Shown here: one piece after another, positions 1 to 9,024 of the stretch
How the letters are laid out: the number at the start of each line of letters is the position of its first letter
Position numbering within the stretch: the stretch's first letter is position 1
DNA from: Nitriliruptorales bacterium
Lineage (GTDB): Bacteria; Actinomycetota; Nitriliruptoria; Euzebyales; Egibacteraceae
Length of the DNA: 15,540 nt
Direction: 5' to 3'
NCBI GenBank assembly: GCA_007126835.1
Contig: SLAO01000162.1
Coordinates: 1 to 15,540 of the forward strand
Made by a program: the position numbers and the translations under genes
The notes under the pieces: generated by a model
What the model was told of the DNA's origin: nothing
Database searches by the model: none
What the model saw: only the letters and a program-made list of their open reading frames with translations

Positions 1-327
1 CTGCGCTACGCCGGCGCCCGGGTCTGGACGCCGGAGGCCGCCGACCTGGTGGCGCGGGTGCGCGCGCGCCGCGACCACGACCCGGAGGTGCTGGCGACCT
101 GGCTCGAGCGTGCGCGCTGGCCGTCGGCGGCGCGGCTGGGCGCTGTGCCGATGCCCGTGCTTGTCGCGACCGGGACCGACGACCCGCTGCGGGAACGGGC
201 CCCCAAGCTGGCTGCGCTGTTTCGCGACGGACACCTGGCCACGGCGCCCGGCTCGGGCGAGGAGGTCTTAGGCGCCGCGGAGCTGCACACGGCGATCGTC
301 TCGCTTCTCACCTCGGGACGGCGATGA
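1..327 (+). CDS. C-terminal part of an alpha/beta hydrolase (5' end outside window)
   Basis: The reading frame is open from base 1 and ends at TGA 325-327, giving 108 residues of a truncated protein. The segment PMPVLVATGTDDPLRE (about residues 50-65 of the fragment) has the form of the strand and Asp turn that precede the C-terminal part of alpha/beta hydrolases (PVLVxxGxxDP), so D60 or D61 would be the acid of the triad. A histidine at fragment residue 79 or 96 could be the catalytic base, but the usual GxxH context is not clear. The nucleophile elbow would lie upstream, outside the window. The stop codon overlaps the start of the SGNH esterase gene in an ATGA arrangement, so the two are probably co-translated. 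Substrate is unknown. The family call is moderately sure. Confidence 0.6.
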   Translation: MRYAGARVWTPEAADLVARVRARRDHDPEVLATWLERARWPSAARLGAVPMPVLVATGTDDPLRERAPKLAALFRDGHLATAPGSGEEVLGAAELHTAIVSLLTSGRR

Positions 328-1212
328 GCAAGCCGGCAACGCACGGTCGGCACGGGCGGCCCCGGCGGACGAGCCCGAGGACCCCACGGCTGCAGCACGG
401 GCGGACCCGCCGACTGGGCGCGAAGGGGCTGCGGGCGCTTGCCCTGGGCACGCCGGCGGCACTGGCCGCCGTGCTCACCGTCCAGGGTCTGCGCACCGCC
501 GGGGAGGAGTACCTGCCGGCGCCCTCCTACACCGTGGACCTCGTCGTCGGTGGAGGCAGGACGACCGATCCGGCAGGGCCTCGCCTCGCGGTCCTGGGCG
601 ACTCCACCGTGGAGGGCATCGGCGCGACCGGGCCGGAGCGCACGCTGCCAGCCCACATCGCGACGCGCGTGGCCAAGCGCCTGCGGCGCCCCGTGGAGGT
701 CGTCGGCCTGGGCTCCTCGGGCGCGCGCACCGTCGACGTCGCGTGGCGCCAGGCCGCGCTCCTGACGAGCCGGGACGTCGACGCGGTCGTGGTCGTCGTC
801 GGCTCGAACGACGCTACCCACGCGCTGCCACCCTGGCGCATGCGCCGCTTGACGCTCCAGATGCTCGAGGCGGTGCGTGCCGCCGCTGGTGAGGTGCCCG
901 TCGTGCTCGGCGGCATCCCCGAGTTCCACACCGTCCCCGCGGTCCCGCAACCACTGCGCTGGGTCCTGGGAGCACACGCCGACGTGCTGCGGTGGCGGCA
1001 GCGTGCCGCAGCGGCACAGGCCCGCGTGCCGTTCGTCGACATCCGCGCGCTGGCCAGCCCGCGGTTCCTCGCGCGACCGGCGTCGATGAGCGGGGACGGG
1101 TTCCACCCGTCCGAGCTGGGCTACGGCTACTGGGCCGACGCGCTCGCGCCGGCGGTGGTCGCCGTGCTGGCCAGTCCGGCAGCCTCAGGCGCTGGCCAGC
1201 ACTCCGATGGTC

Positions 1213-1226
<14 letters not shown>
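324..1226 (+). CDS. SGNH/GDSL-family hydrolase with N-terminal membrane anchor
   Basis: This 300-residue protein is a likely serine esterase or lipase of the SGNH family. Visible blocks are LGDSTVEG (residues 91-98, nucleophile S94), GSND (160-163, with oxyanion-hole N162) and DGFHP (258-262, catalytic D258 and H261). The N-terminus is Arg-rich (about 1-38) and is followed by a hydrophobic stretch at about 39-56, which fits a signal anchor placing the catalytic domain outside the membrane. The ATG lies in a 4-base ATGA overlap with the hydrolase gene upstream, so the start is well supported and the two genes probably form a small lipid or ester hydrolase pair. Its 3' end overlaps the convergent aldolase gene by 14 bp. 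The substrate cannot be read from the sequence; there is no visible link to the inositol genes next to it. Confidence 0.85.
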
Positions 1227-2295
<1,069 letters not shown>

Positions 2296-2300
2296 GTCGT

Positions 2301-2307
2301 TCCTCCT
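2301..2307 (-). promoter_or_regulatory. Ribosome binding site of the FbaB-type aldolase gene
   Basis: AGGAGGA on the - strand with 5 bases before the ATG at 2295. It is the strongest Shine-Dalgarno match in the window and fixes the aldolase start, which suggests high expression. Confidence 0.75.
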
Positions 2308-2329
2308 GGTGACTGGGGGCTGTTACCCC

Positions 2330-2360
2330 ACAATAGAGTCTTCCCGCACGGCGGAGTCAA
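2330..2360 (-). promoter_or_regulatory. Candidate promoter of the FbaB-type aldolase gene
   Basis: On the - strand TTGACT (2360-2355) is followed after 19 bp by TATTGT (2335-2330). The -35 is close to consensus and the -10 fair, but the spacer is longer than the ideal 17. It lies 35 bp before the aldolase ATG, in the only gap of the - strand gene set, so the aldolase can probably be expressed apart from gntR-iolC. Confidence 0.4.
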
Positions 2361-2408
2361 GGCGCACGGGGACGAAGAGCCCAGAACCGAGGGGCTGCTA
2401 GCGAGGAC

Positions 2409-4319
2409 CTATGCGGACGTCCATTGGGCGACGGTCGCTCGGTAGTTGGCAGCCACGGCAGCAGCGACCTTCTCGTCGTCGAGTTCGCCCCGAAGCCAGC
2501 CAGCCGCGGGCTCGGCGAAGATGGACCGGCCGACCGCGAAGCCACGGCACAGCGGCTCCGCGCGGGCCGCTTCGAAGCTGGCGGACAGAACGTCGGGTGT
2601 CTGGGCCTGCCCGAGCAACAAGATCCCGAGGCAATAGGGGTCGTGAGCGCGGACGACGTCGCCGATGGCACGCCAGTCGGTGGTGCGGTTACCGGGTGGA
2701 AGCTTCCACCAGTCCGGGCGCACGGGCAGCCGATAGATGCGCTCGAGGATCGGCGCGACGGTGCCGTCGGGAAAGCCCGAGCCGTCGGGGGTCTGCAGCT
2801 CGACGAGCACCTGTCTGCCCTGGGCGGCGCAGACCTCGCTGAGCTGGCGCAGGCGGCGGCCCTGGCGCCGCCACATCTCGTCGTCGTCCTGCGGGTCGCA
2901 GTAGACCATGACCTTGGCGATGTGCTCGCGCGGCCACGTACGCAGCTCCAGCGCGACGTTGTCACCGCCGACGAACTCGACGGGCCGCGACCCGGCGACC
3001 TCCACCGACCGGGCGATCCAGGCGCCGGTGCCGGTCACGCGCTCCAGCGCGCGACCCCCATAGTGGTCATCGATCAGGATCCCGGCGTGGGGACAGTCGG
3101 CAGCTACCTCGAGGAACGCGTCAACGAAGAGCTCCTTTAGGCCGGCGATGCGGCTGCGGGGGGCACCTTCGGCGTCGGCCATCTGCTCGAGCTGCCAGCG
3201 GTGGTCGACCGCCAGCACCATGGGTGAGGGCACCCGGCCGCGGGTCGTGGCGTGGTGCAGGTGCGCCAGCCACGGGTCCTTGCTGGGGTCCTCGCCGACG
3301 CTGGTCCGTTGCGCCGATCGGTCCAGGAAGTACGTCAGCTCGTCCTCGGTCGGCATCGCGGGCGAACAGCCGTGCCGCGTCACCACGATGGCACCGCACG
3401 CGTTGGCCAGGCGCAGGCTGTCCTCGAGCCCCTCGCCCCGCAGCCAGCCACGCAGGAAGCCCGACAAGAACGCGTCCCCCGCCCCGACGGTGTTTAAGAC
3501 CTCCACCTCGAAACCCGGACCGCGGAGCCCGTCGTCGGGGTTCGCAGGGATCGCCGCGTCGTAGACGATCGCTCCCCGCGCCCCCGTCTTGCGGATGATC
3601 AACGCGTCGCTTTGCGAGCGGATCGCCCGCAGCGCCGTGTCGATGTCGGGCGCACCGCCCGCGATCGCCAGTTCCTCCTCGGTGCCGACGATCACGTCGC
3701 AGTCGGCGAGCACCTCCGCGTAGCGGGCGGTCACCTCCGTGGCCTGGCCGGTCATCTGGGCGCCGTGGGCGTGGCCGACCAGTTCCCACAGCACCGGGCG
3801 GTAGTCCAAGTCGAGCACGACCGTGGTGCCCGCGTGGCGCGCAGTGTCGATTGCCTTGCGCGCCGCGGCCCGAGGCACCGGGCGGGACAGGCACGCGCCC
3901 CCGATCAGCACCGCTTGACTGTTGGCCAGCAGCTCGGGGTCGACGTCGCCCTCGGCGACAGCGAGGTCGGCGGGGTCTGCGTAGTGGAAGACCCGCGGAA
4001 AGCCGTCGAGGGCGCGGACGGCCAGTAGCACCATCGGTGTGAGCCGCTGCGGGTCGGCGACGACCGCTTGGGTGTCGATGCCCTCCCGCTGCATCGCAGA
4101 GACAAGAAAACGCCCAAGCTGCTCGTCGCCCACGCGGGTGAGCATCGCCACGCGCAGCCCGAGCCGTGCCGTCCCCACCGCGATGTTCGCGCTGCCCCCG
4201 CCCACGTACTTGCGGAAGGAGTCGACGTCCTCGAGGGGGCTGCCGAACTGCTCGCCATACAAGTCCACACAGGCCCGGCCCATGCACACGAGGTCGTAGT
4301 CGCGCGACGACGCGCTCAT
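2409..4319 (-). CDS. iolC: 5-dehydro-2-deoxygluconokinase fused to a DUF2090 aldolase-like domain
   Basis: The 636-residue protein has two parts. Residues 1 to about 335 are a PfkB/ribokinase-type sugar kinase: the N-terminal GGGSANIAVG motif (40-49) and the C-terminal signature NTVGAGDAFLSGF (276-288), with catalytic base D282. Residues about 345-636 match the DUF2090 domain found fused to IolC in many bacteria; VLAVDHRW (368-375) and GILIDDHYGG (413-422) look like aldolase-type barrel strands. Such fusions are usually named bifunctional 5-dehydro-2-deoxygluconokinase/5-dehydro-2-deoxyphosphogluconate aldolase. The kinase phosphorylates 2-deoxy-5-keto-gluconate in inositol catabolism; the aldolase role of DUF2090 follows family naming and is less secure. 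The ATG lies in an ATGA overlap with the stop of the GntR regulator gene upstream, so both should sit on one mRNA. The ribosome site is weak (GGTGG), consistent with translational coupling. Confidence 0.93.
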   Translation of the reverse strand: MSASSRDYDLVCMGRACVDLYGEQFGSPLEDVDSFRKYVGGGSANIAVGTARLGLRVAMLTRVGDEQLGRFLVSAMQREGIDTQAVVADPQRLTPMVLLAVRALDGFPRVFHYADPADLAVAEGDVDPELLANSQAVLIGGACLSRPVPRAAARKAIDTARHAGTTVVLDLDYRPVLWELVGHAHGAQMTGQATEVTARYAEVLADCDVIVGTEEELAIAGGAPDIDTALRAIRSQSDALIIRKTGARGAIVYDAAIPANPDDGLRGPGFEVEVLNTVGAGDAFLSGFLRGWLRGEGLEDSLRLANACGAIVVTRHGCSPAMPTEDELTYFLDRSAQRTSVGEDPSKDPWLAHLHHATTRGRVPSPMVLAVDHRWQLEQMADAEGAPRSRIAGLKELFVDAFLEVAADCPHAGILIDDHYGGRALERVTGTGAWIARSVEVAGSRPVEFVGGDNVALELRTWPREHIAKVMVYCDPQDDDEMWRRQGRRLRQLSEVCAAQGRQVLVELQTPDGSGFPDGTVAPILERIYRLPVRPDWWKLPPGNRTTDWRAIGDVVRAHDPYCLGILLLGQAQTPDVLSASFEAARAEPLCRGFAVGRSIFAEPAAGWLRGELDDEKVAAAVAANYRATVAQWTSA

Positions 4320-5071
4320 TGACCGTCCACCAAGGTCACCTCGAACGAGTACTTGTCTGCCGGGTAGCGGTGCTTGGCGTACTCGATCGGCCGTCCGCCC
4401 TGGTCGTAGGCCGTGCGCTCGACGGCGATCAGCGGGACCCCGATCGGCGTGCCCAGATGCTGCTGGTCGTTCTCGTCCGCGGCGACCGCTCCGATGCGCT
4501 GCGTCGCGATCGTCGGTCGTACTCCAGCCCGGCGCAACAAGACGTAGAAGCCGGTTGCCTCGAGCGCTTCGGCCGAGAGGTCGATCAAGTCGGCCGGGGT
4601 GGTGTTGTGCATGAGCGCAATCGGCTCGTCGCCCGCGTAGCGCAGGCGGGTGAACGTGAAGACCTGGTCATCGGAGGTCAACCGCAGGATCTCGCGGGCT
4701 TCCTCGGGACACGGCTCCTCCGCGAACTCGAGCACTGCGGTCCGCGGCCGCTGTCCGCTCTGGTCGAGGTCCTCGTACAGGCTGCTCAGGGCGACCTGCC
4801 GGCGGATTGGGGCGCGCGCGACCACCGTGCCGATCCCGCGGCGGCGCACCAGCAGCCCCTCGTCTACCAGCTGGGCCAGCGCCATGCGCATCGTCGGGCG
4901 ACTGACGTTCAGATGCTGCGCCAGGAGTGATTCGTTCGGCAGCTTCGTCCCGGGCGGCAAGACGCCGCTGGCGATGGCCTGCTGCAGCTGGGCGGAGGCT
5001 TGGTGGTACAAGGGGACAGGACTCGACGGATCGAGCTGCAACCGCTGGAGGAGTTCCTCGGACGCGCTCAC
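4316..5071 (-). CDS. GntR-family (HutC/UTRA) transcriptional regulator, probable inositol-operon repressor
   Basis: From the GTG at 5071 the protein has 251 residues, the usual size of HutC-subfamily regulators. Residues about 15-85 form the GntR winged helix-turn-helix: PLYHQASAQLQQAI, then LPNESLLAQHLNVSRPTMRMAL (44-65), then the wing EGLLVRRRGIGTVV (71-84). Residues about 95-248 are the effector-binding UTRA domain, seen in RLRYAGDEPIALMHN and the C-terminal ERTAYDQGGRPIEYAKHRYP. The frame is open further up to an ATG at 5170, but GTG 5071 has a GAGGAAGG site 9 bases before it, and the extra 33 residues would be an Arg/Ser/Gly-rich stretch unlike GntR proteins. The gene is divergent from iolE and coupled to iolC. 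By analogy with local regulators it likely binds the 5072-5303 region and responds to an inositol pathway intermediate; the effector is not visible. Confidence 0.9.
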   Translation of the reverse strand: MSASEELLQRLQLDPSSPVPLYHQASAQLQQAIASGVLPPGTKLPNESLLAQHLNVSRPTMRMALAQLVDEGLLVRRRGIGTVVARAPIRRQVALSSLYEDLDQSGQRPRTAVLEFAEEPCPEEAREILRLTSDDQVFTFTRLRYAGDEPIALMHNTTPADLIDLSAEALEATGFYVLLRRAGVRPTIATQRIGAVAADENDQQHLGTPIGVPLIAVERTAYDQGGRPIEYAKHRYPADKYSFEVTLVDGQ

Positions 5072-5080
5072 CCCTGGGCC

Positions 5081-5088
5081 CCTTCCTC
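5081..5088 (-). promoter_or_regulatory. Ribosome binding site that decides the GntR start
   Basis: GAGGAAGG on the - strand lies 9 bases before GTG 5071. No comparable site precedes the upstream in-frame ATG at 5170, so the shorter protein is preferred. Confidence 0.6.
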
Positions 5089-5199
5089 TGCTGCTTTGGT
5101 GGATCCGACCGCCCCGCGGGGTCCACCCATCGGCCGCGCTCTTGCGGCTGGGGGCAAGCCTGGCTGACATGGCCGATGTGTGTCCAAACGGCTCATCGA

Positions 5200-5225
5200 A
5201 ACAAGACCTGGCCGCAACAAGACCT
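5200..5225. repeat. Two direct copies of AACAAGACCT, 16-bp period (candidate operator)
   Basis: AACAAGACCT occurs exactly at 5200-5209 and 5216-5225. The second copy is also part of an ACAA-N6-TTGT inverted repeat (5217-5230). Both lie just upstream of the iolE promoter candidate and downstream of the possible gntR -10, a position where a repressor or activator could act on either side. Assignment to the GntR protein is inference. Confidence 0.45.
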
Positions 5226-5231
5226 ATTGTA
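5226..5231 (-). promoter_or_regulatory. Possible -10 element for the gntR-iolC unit
   Basis: TACAAT on the - strand matches the sigma70 -10 consensus at five of six positions and is about 155 bp upstream of the gntR GTG. No good -35 hexamer is seen at 16-19 bp, so this is weakly supported. Confidence 0.25.
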
Positions 5232-5261
5232 TTGACGTTAGTAGCAAGTGTATTCTAACCT
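5227..5261 (+). promoter_or_regulatory. Candidate promoter of the iolEBDA operon
   Basis: Two overlapping readings are possible: TTGTAT (5227-5232) with TATTCT (5251-5256) at 18 bp, or TTGACG (5232-5237) with TAACCT (5256-5261) at 18 bp. Either places the transcript start near 5263-5270, about 35-40 bases before iolE. The elements ATTGACG and ATTCTAA recur, with other spacing, in the promoter of the ABC importer operon. Confidence 0.4.
5237..5259. repeat. Inverted repeat GTTAG-N13-CTAAC over the iolE promoter
   Basis: GTTAG at 5237-5241 and CTAAC at 5255-5259 form a perfect 5-bp inverted repeat with 13 bp between. It covers the likely -35/-10 region, so a protein bound here would block iolE transcription. 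Short repeats of this size can arise by chance. Confidence 0.3.
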
Positions 5262-5303
5262 CCCGGCGAAGGTCAATGCTCCTCCGCCACGACCGAGGCT
5301 GGC

Positions 5304-6260
5304 ATGTCTGCCCCACCAACCTCCCGCGGAATCCCGCTTCATCGCATCGCCGGCGCTCCCATCTCGTGGGGCGTGTGCGAGGTCCCCGGGTGGGGCCATC
5401 AGCTGGCCCCGTCCCGCGTCCTCGAAGAGATGGGGGCCCTGGGGCTGCCGGCGACCGAGGCTGGTCCTGACGGCTACCTGCCCTCGGACGCCGGCGAACT
5501 GCGCACCCTGCTCGGACAGTACGGGCTCGGGCTGGTTGGCGGGTTCGTGCCTACCGAACTGCACCGCGACGCCGCGTGGCTCGCCCCGGTGCAGGCTTCG
5601 GCTCGCCGGTTCGCACAGGCTGGTGGCTCGGTGCTCGTGCTGGCCGCAGCGACTGGCGCCGAGGGCTACGAGACGGTGCCCGAGCTTGACGACGCGGGAT
5701 GGCGGCGGCTGCTGGCCAACGCCGACCGCGCTGCCGCCGTGGCGCATGAGCACGGGCTGGTCGCTGCGCTGCACCCCCACCTCGGCACGTATGTCGAGAC
5801 CGGGACCGACGTTGTGCGGGTCCTCGACGGATCGTCGGTCGCGCTGTGCGTCGACACCGGCCACCTGCTCGCTGCGGGGGCTGATCCGGTCGAGGTGTGC
5901 CGACGCGACCCGGACCGGGTGGCCCACGTCCACCTCAAGGACGTAGACGCCCACCTGGCTGGGGAGGTCGCAGCCGGTCGCAGCTACCACGACGCGGTTC
6001 GCGCTGGCCTGTACCGGCCGCTGGGCGCCGGGGACGTCGACGTGGAAGGGCTGGTCCGCATCCTCGAGGCGTATGGCTACGGCGGCTGGTACGTCCTCGA
6101 GCAGGACGTCGTCCTTGACCAAGAGCCGCCCAGCGATGGTGGGCCGGTAGGGCAGGTGCGTGCGAGCATGCAGGCGCTGCGCAGCATCGCTCTTGGCGTC
6201 GACGCCCACACCGACGTCGGTGCCGGTCACGAATCCACCCGGGAGCAAACGAAGGGATGA
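5304..6260 (+). CDS. iolE: IolE-like TIM-barrel protein (inosose dehydratase / sugar isomerase family)
   Basis: The 318-residue protein belongs to the xylose-isomerase-like TIM-barrel family. The opening GAPISWGVCEVPGWG (17-31), LHPHLGTYVET (156-166), LCVDTGHLLAAGADP (181-195), AHVHLKDVD (207-215) and a late GGWYVLEQDV (260-269) give the expected metal site: a His or Glu near 157-159, D184, H187, H208/H210 and E266. IolE dehydrates 2-keto-myo-inositol to 3D-trihydroxycyclohexane-1,2-dione. The VDTGHLLAAGADP and VHLKDV segments are typical of IolE; the HPHLGT segment corresponds to HHHMGT of classical IolE, so an inosose isomerase (IolI/IolH-like) role is possible. Being first in an operon with iolB, iolD and iolA, and the only dehydratase candidate here, supports IolE. 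ATG 5304 has a modest GAGG site 5 bases upstream. Its end overlaps iolB by ATGA. Confidence 0.8.
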   Translation: MSAPPTSRGIPLHRIAGAPISWGVCEVPGWGHQLAPSRVLEEMGALGLPATEAGPDGYLPSDAGELRTLLGQYGLGLVGGFVPTELHRDAAWLAPVQASARRFAQAGGSVLVLAAATGAEGYETVPELDDAGWRRLLANADRAAAVAHEHGLVAALHPHLGTYVETGTDVVRVLDGSSVALCVDTGHLLAAGADPVEVCRRDPDRVAHVHLKDVDAHLAGEVAAGRSYHDAVRAGLYRPLGAGDVDVEGLVRILEAYGYGGWYVLEQDVVLDQEPPSDGGPVGQVRASMQALRSIALGVDAHTDVGAGHESTREQTKG

Positions 6261-7147
6261 CCATCGACGGCGTCGATCCGCGACGAACGAACGTGTACTG
6301 GCCGTACGGCACTGCCGGAGACGACCTCGACCCGGTCGTGGTCAGCCCTGAGCAGGCGGGGTGGCGGTTTGCTGGGCTGCGGGTCGTCGAGCTGGCACCC
6401 GGGCAGCCGCGGGTGCTGGCCACCGGCTCCGACGAGATGGCGGTGCTGCCGTTGGCGGGCAGCCTGGTCGCTGAGATCGAGGGTCAGCGGTTCGACCTGG
6501 CCGGTCGCGACGCGGTGTTCAGCCGTGTCACCGACTTCGCGTACGCGCCGATCGACGCGGAGGTTCGCCTGTCGAGCTCGCAGGGCGCGCGGGTGGCGCT
6601 GCCCAGCGCGCGGGCGACCCGCCGGCTCGACCCGGCGTACGGACCGGCTGAGGCCGTGCCGGTCGAGGTCCGGGGCGCGGGCAACGCCACCCGTCAGGTC
6701 AACAACTTCTTGCGTCCTGACGCGTTCGAAGCCGACAAGCTGATCGCCGTCGAGCTGCTCACACCGGACGGCAACTGGTCGTCGTACCCGCCCCACAAGC
6801 ACGACGAGGAGCGCGAGGGCGAGGTCGTCAACGAGGAGATCTACTACTTCGAGGTGGCCGGCGACGCTGGGTTCGCGTTCCATCGCCTCTACACCGACGA
6901 CGGCGAGCTCGACGAGACCGAGACCGTCCGCGACGGCGACGTGTTTCTGATCCCGCGGGGCTATCACGGTCCCAGCGTGGCCGCGCCGGGTTACGAGCTG
7001 TACTACCTCAACGTGCTGGCCGGGCCGGCGGACGAGCGCAGCATGACGTTCTGCGACGACCCGGCCCATGTGTGGGTCCGTGAAGACTGGGCCCGGCAGG
7101 ATCGTGATCCTCGCTTGCCGCTGACCGACGCGCAGGGCCGGCGATGA
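6257..7147 (+). CDS. iolB: 5-deoxy-glucuronate isomerase
   Basis: The 296-residue protein is a bicupin of the IolB family (usual length about 270-300). The second cupin carries the clear family signature: SSYPPHKHDEE (176-186) with ligands H180 and H182, NEEIYYFE (192-199) with the Glu ligand, and IPRGYHGP (232-239) with H237. The closing segment YELYYLNVLAGP (246-257) is also typical. IolB converts 5-deoxy-glucuronate to 2-deoxy-5-keto-gluconate in the cytoplasm, making the substrate of IolC, which is encoded on the other side of the regulatory region. The ATG sits in an ATGA overlap with iolE; a GGGAG lies farther upstream than usual, so coupling to iolE translation is likely. The stop overlaps iolD by ATGA. 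Confidence 0.95.
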   Translation: MTIDGVDPRRTNVYWPYGTAGDDLDPVVVSPEQAGWRFAGLRVVELAPGQPRVLATGSDEMAVLPLAGSLVAEIEGQRFDLAGRDAVFSRVTDFAYAPIDAEVRLSSSQGARVALPSARATRRLDPAYGPAEAVPVEVRGAGNATRQVNNFLRPDAFEADKLIAVELLTPDGNWSSYPPHKHDEEREGEVVNEEIYYFEVAGDAGFAFHRLYTDDGELDETETVRDGDVFLIPRGYHGPSVAAPGYELYYLNVLAGPADERSMTFCDDPAHVWVREDWARQDRDPRLPLTDAQGRR

Positions 7148-9024
7148 GCACGGTGCGCACCACGGTCGCGCAGGCGCTCGTCGACTTCCTCGCGGTCCAG
7201 CACGTCGAGCGGGACGGGCAGGTCACCCCGTTCTTCGCGGGGTGCCTTGGCATCTTCGGGCACGGCAACGTCGCCGGCGTCGGTGAGGCGCTGCGCGGCC
7301 GCCAACCCGACTTTCGTTACGTGCTCGCGCGCAACGAGCAGGCGATGGTGCACACCGCCGCTGCGCACGCCCGCATGCGCGATCGGCTGCAGACCTGGGC
7401 GTGCACCACGTCGATCGGCCCGGGCGCGACGAACCTGGTCACGGGCGCGGCCGCGGCGACGATCAACCGGTTGCCGGTCTTGCTGCTGCCTGGCGACACC
7501 TTCGCCACGCGCCAGCCCCGGCCCGTCCTCCAGCAGCTCGAGGCCCCTGGCGAGCCCGGCCTGACCGTCAACGACGCGCTGCGTCCGGTGTGCCGCTTCT
7601 TTGACCGCGTCGACCGCCCCGAGCAGCTTGCGTCGGCGCTGCTCGACGCGATGCGGACGCTGACCGATCCCGCCGACACCGGCGCGGCGGCGGTGTGCCT
7701 GCCCCAGGACGTCCAAGCCGAGGCCGTCGACGTGCCCGCGGCGCTGCTCGAGCCGCGTACCTGGCACGTGCCCCGCGCGGTGCCCGAGCCTGGTCAGCTC
7801 GACACGCTGGCGGGGTGGGTCCAGGCTGCCGAGCGGCCGCTGATCGTCGCCGGGGGTGGGGTGATCTACGCGGGCGCGGCCGAGGCGCTGGCAGCGTTGG
7901 CCGGTCAGACCGGCATCCCGGTGGTCGAGACCCAGGCCGGCAAGGGCAGCCTCGCCCACGATCATCCAGCCGCCCTGGGCGCGGTCGGGGTGACGGGGAC
8001 GCCCGGAGCCAACGAGGTGGCGGCCAGGGCCGATCTTGTGATCGGCATCGGCACCCGCTGGTCGGACTTCACGACGGGCTCCCAGGCGCTGCTGGCCAAC
8101 CCGGACCTGCGCGTGGCGTGCGTCAACGTGACCGGAGCCGACGCGCACAAGCTCGGGGGGCTGCCCGTGATCGGCGACGCCCGCCTGGCGCTTGAAGGGC
8201 TCGCCGAGCGGCTGGCCGGCCACACCGTGTCCGGGGAGTACACCGCTGCGGTCGCCGACCATGCCGGCTCTTGGCGCGACGCTGTCGACGCCGCGTACCG
8301 GCCGGACAGGCCCGGGCCGGCGCCGAGCCAGCCCGAGGTCATCGGCGCGGTCAACGAGGCCGCCGGCGCCACCGGCGTCGTCGTGTGCGCTGCGGGCAGC
8401 ATGCCCGGCGAGCTGCACCGGCTGTGGCGCTCGCGTGACCCGAAGCAGTACCACGTTGAGTACGGCTACTCGACCATGGGCTACGAGATCCCCGGCGGCA
8501 TCGGCGTCAAGCTCGCCGCCCCCGACCGCGAGGTTTTCGTCCTCGTCGGCGACGGCTCGTACCTCATGATGCCCGGCGAGCTGGTCACCGCCGTCGCCGA
8601 GCGCCTGCACCTCGTGGTCGTGCTCGTCGACAACGGCGGGTTCGCGTCGATCGGTGGGCTGTCGACGTCGCTGGGCAGCCAGGGCTTCGGCACGTCGTAT
8701 CAATACCGCAGCGACGGCGGGATCCTCGACGGCGGGCCGCTGCCGGTCGACCTTGCGGCCAACGCCCAAAGTCTCGGGGCGACGGTGTGGCGGCCCGAGA
8801 CCTCCGCGGACCTGCGCGTGGCGTTGGATGCGGCCACGCGGGTCGACGGGGTCGCCGTGGTCGCGGTTCGCACCGATCCCACCGTCGCTGCGCCCGGCGA
8901 CGGCGCCTGGTGGGACGTGCCCGTCAGCGAGGTCTCCACCGACCCGGCGGTGTCCCGGATCCGCCAGGGCTACGACGAGCATCGCCGCCGACAGCGGCAC
9001 TACCTTGATTTGGAGCAGCCATGA
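7144..9024 (+). CDS. iolD: 3D-(3,5/4)-trihydroxycyclohexane-1,2-dione hydrolase (ThDP-dependent)
   Basis: The 626-residue protein is a thiamine-diphosphate enzyme of the acetolactate synthase superfamily and is close to classical IolD in length (about 640). The N-terminal Pyr domain shows RNEQAMVHTA (63-72), with E65 as the glutamate that activates ThDP. A central domain at about 210-350 includes the PLIVAGGGVIYAGA segment. The C-terminal PP domain holds the ThDP/Mg motif, GDG at 469-471 through D496-N497 (GDGSYLMM ... VDNGGFASIGG). IolD opens the ring of the trihydroxycyclohexanedione to 5-deoxy-glucuronate, the IolB substrate. The start overlaps iolB and the stop overlaps the dehydrogenase gene by ATGA, with AGGG six bases before the ATG. 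A long open frame on the opposite strand is a GC-bias shadow. Confidence 0.95.
   Translation: MSTVRTTVAQALVDFLAVQHVERDGQVTPFFAGCLGIFGHGNVAGVGEALRGRQPDFRYVLARNEQAMVHTAAAHARMRDRLQTWACTTSIGPGATNLVTGAAAATINRLPVLLLPGDTFATRQPRPVLQQLEAPGEPGLTVNDALRPVCRFFDRVDRPEQLASALLDAMRTLTDPADTGAAAVCLPQDVQAEAVDVPAALLEPRTWHVPRAVPEPGQLDTLAGWVQAAERPLIVAGGGVIYAGAAEALAALAGQTGIPVVETQAGKGSLAHDHPAALGAVGVTGTPGANEVAARADLVIGIGTRWSDFTTGSQALLANPDLRVACVNVTGADAHKLGGLPVIGDARLALEGLAERLAGHTVSGEYTAAVADHAGSWRDAVDAAYRPDRPGPAPSQPEVIGAVNEAAGATGVVVCAAGSMPGELHRLWRSRDPKQYHVEYGYSTMGYEIPGGIGVKLAAPDREVFVLVGDGSYLMMPGELVTAVAERLHLVVVLVDNGGFASIGGLSTSLGSQGFGTSYQYRSDGGILDGGPLPVDLAANAQSLGATVWRPETSADLRVALDAATRVDGVAVVAVRTDPTVAAPGDGAWWDVPVSEVSTDPAVSRIRQGYDEHRRRQRHYLDLEQP

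Larger units (their letters stand above)
5072..5303. promoter_or_regulatory. Divergent regulatory region between gntR-iolC and iolEBDA
   Basis: This 232-bp gap separates two head-to-head transcription units. Its centre (about 5195-5262) is clearly more AT-rich than its surroundings and carries repeats and promoter-like hexamers, annotated separately. It is the natural site for control by the adjacent GntR protein. No small gene or RNA was recognised in it. Confidence 0.7.

Noticed and set aside
6..1106. A 366-codon open frame on the - strand opposite the hydrolase and esterase genes
   Set aside because: It spans two unrelated real genes, is Arg/Pro/Gly-rich, and shows no domain pattern.
2378..2396. 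AGCCC-N9-GGGCT hairpin after the iolC stop as a terminator
   Set aside because: The stem is only 5 bp and no T run follows on the - strand, so termination between iolC and the aldolase gene is not supported.
4319..4930. Long + strand frames opposite gntR and iolC
   Set aside because: They cross the gntR/iolC junction, show low-complexity composition, and oppose proteins with clear family motifs.
5072..5170. A 33-residue N-terminal extension of the GntR regulator from ATG 5170
   Set aside because: No ribosome site was seen before 5170; GTG 5071 has a good one and gives the normal family length.
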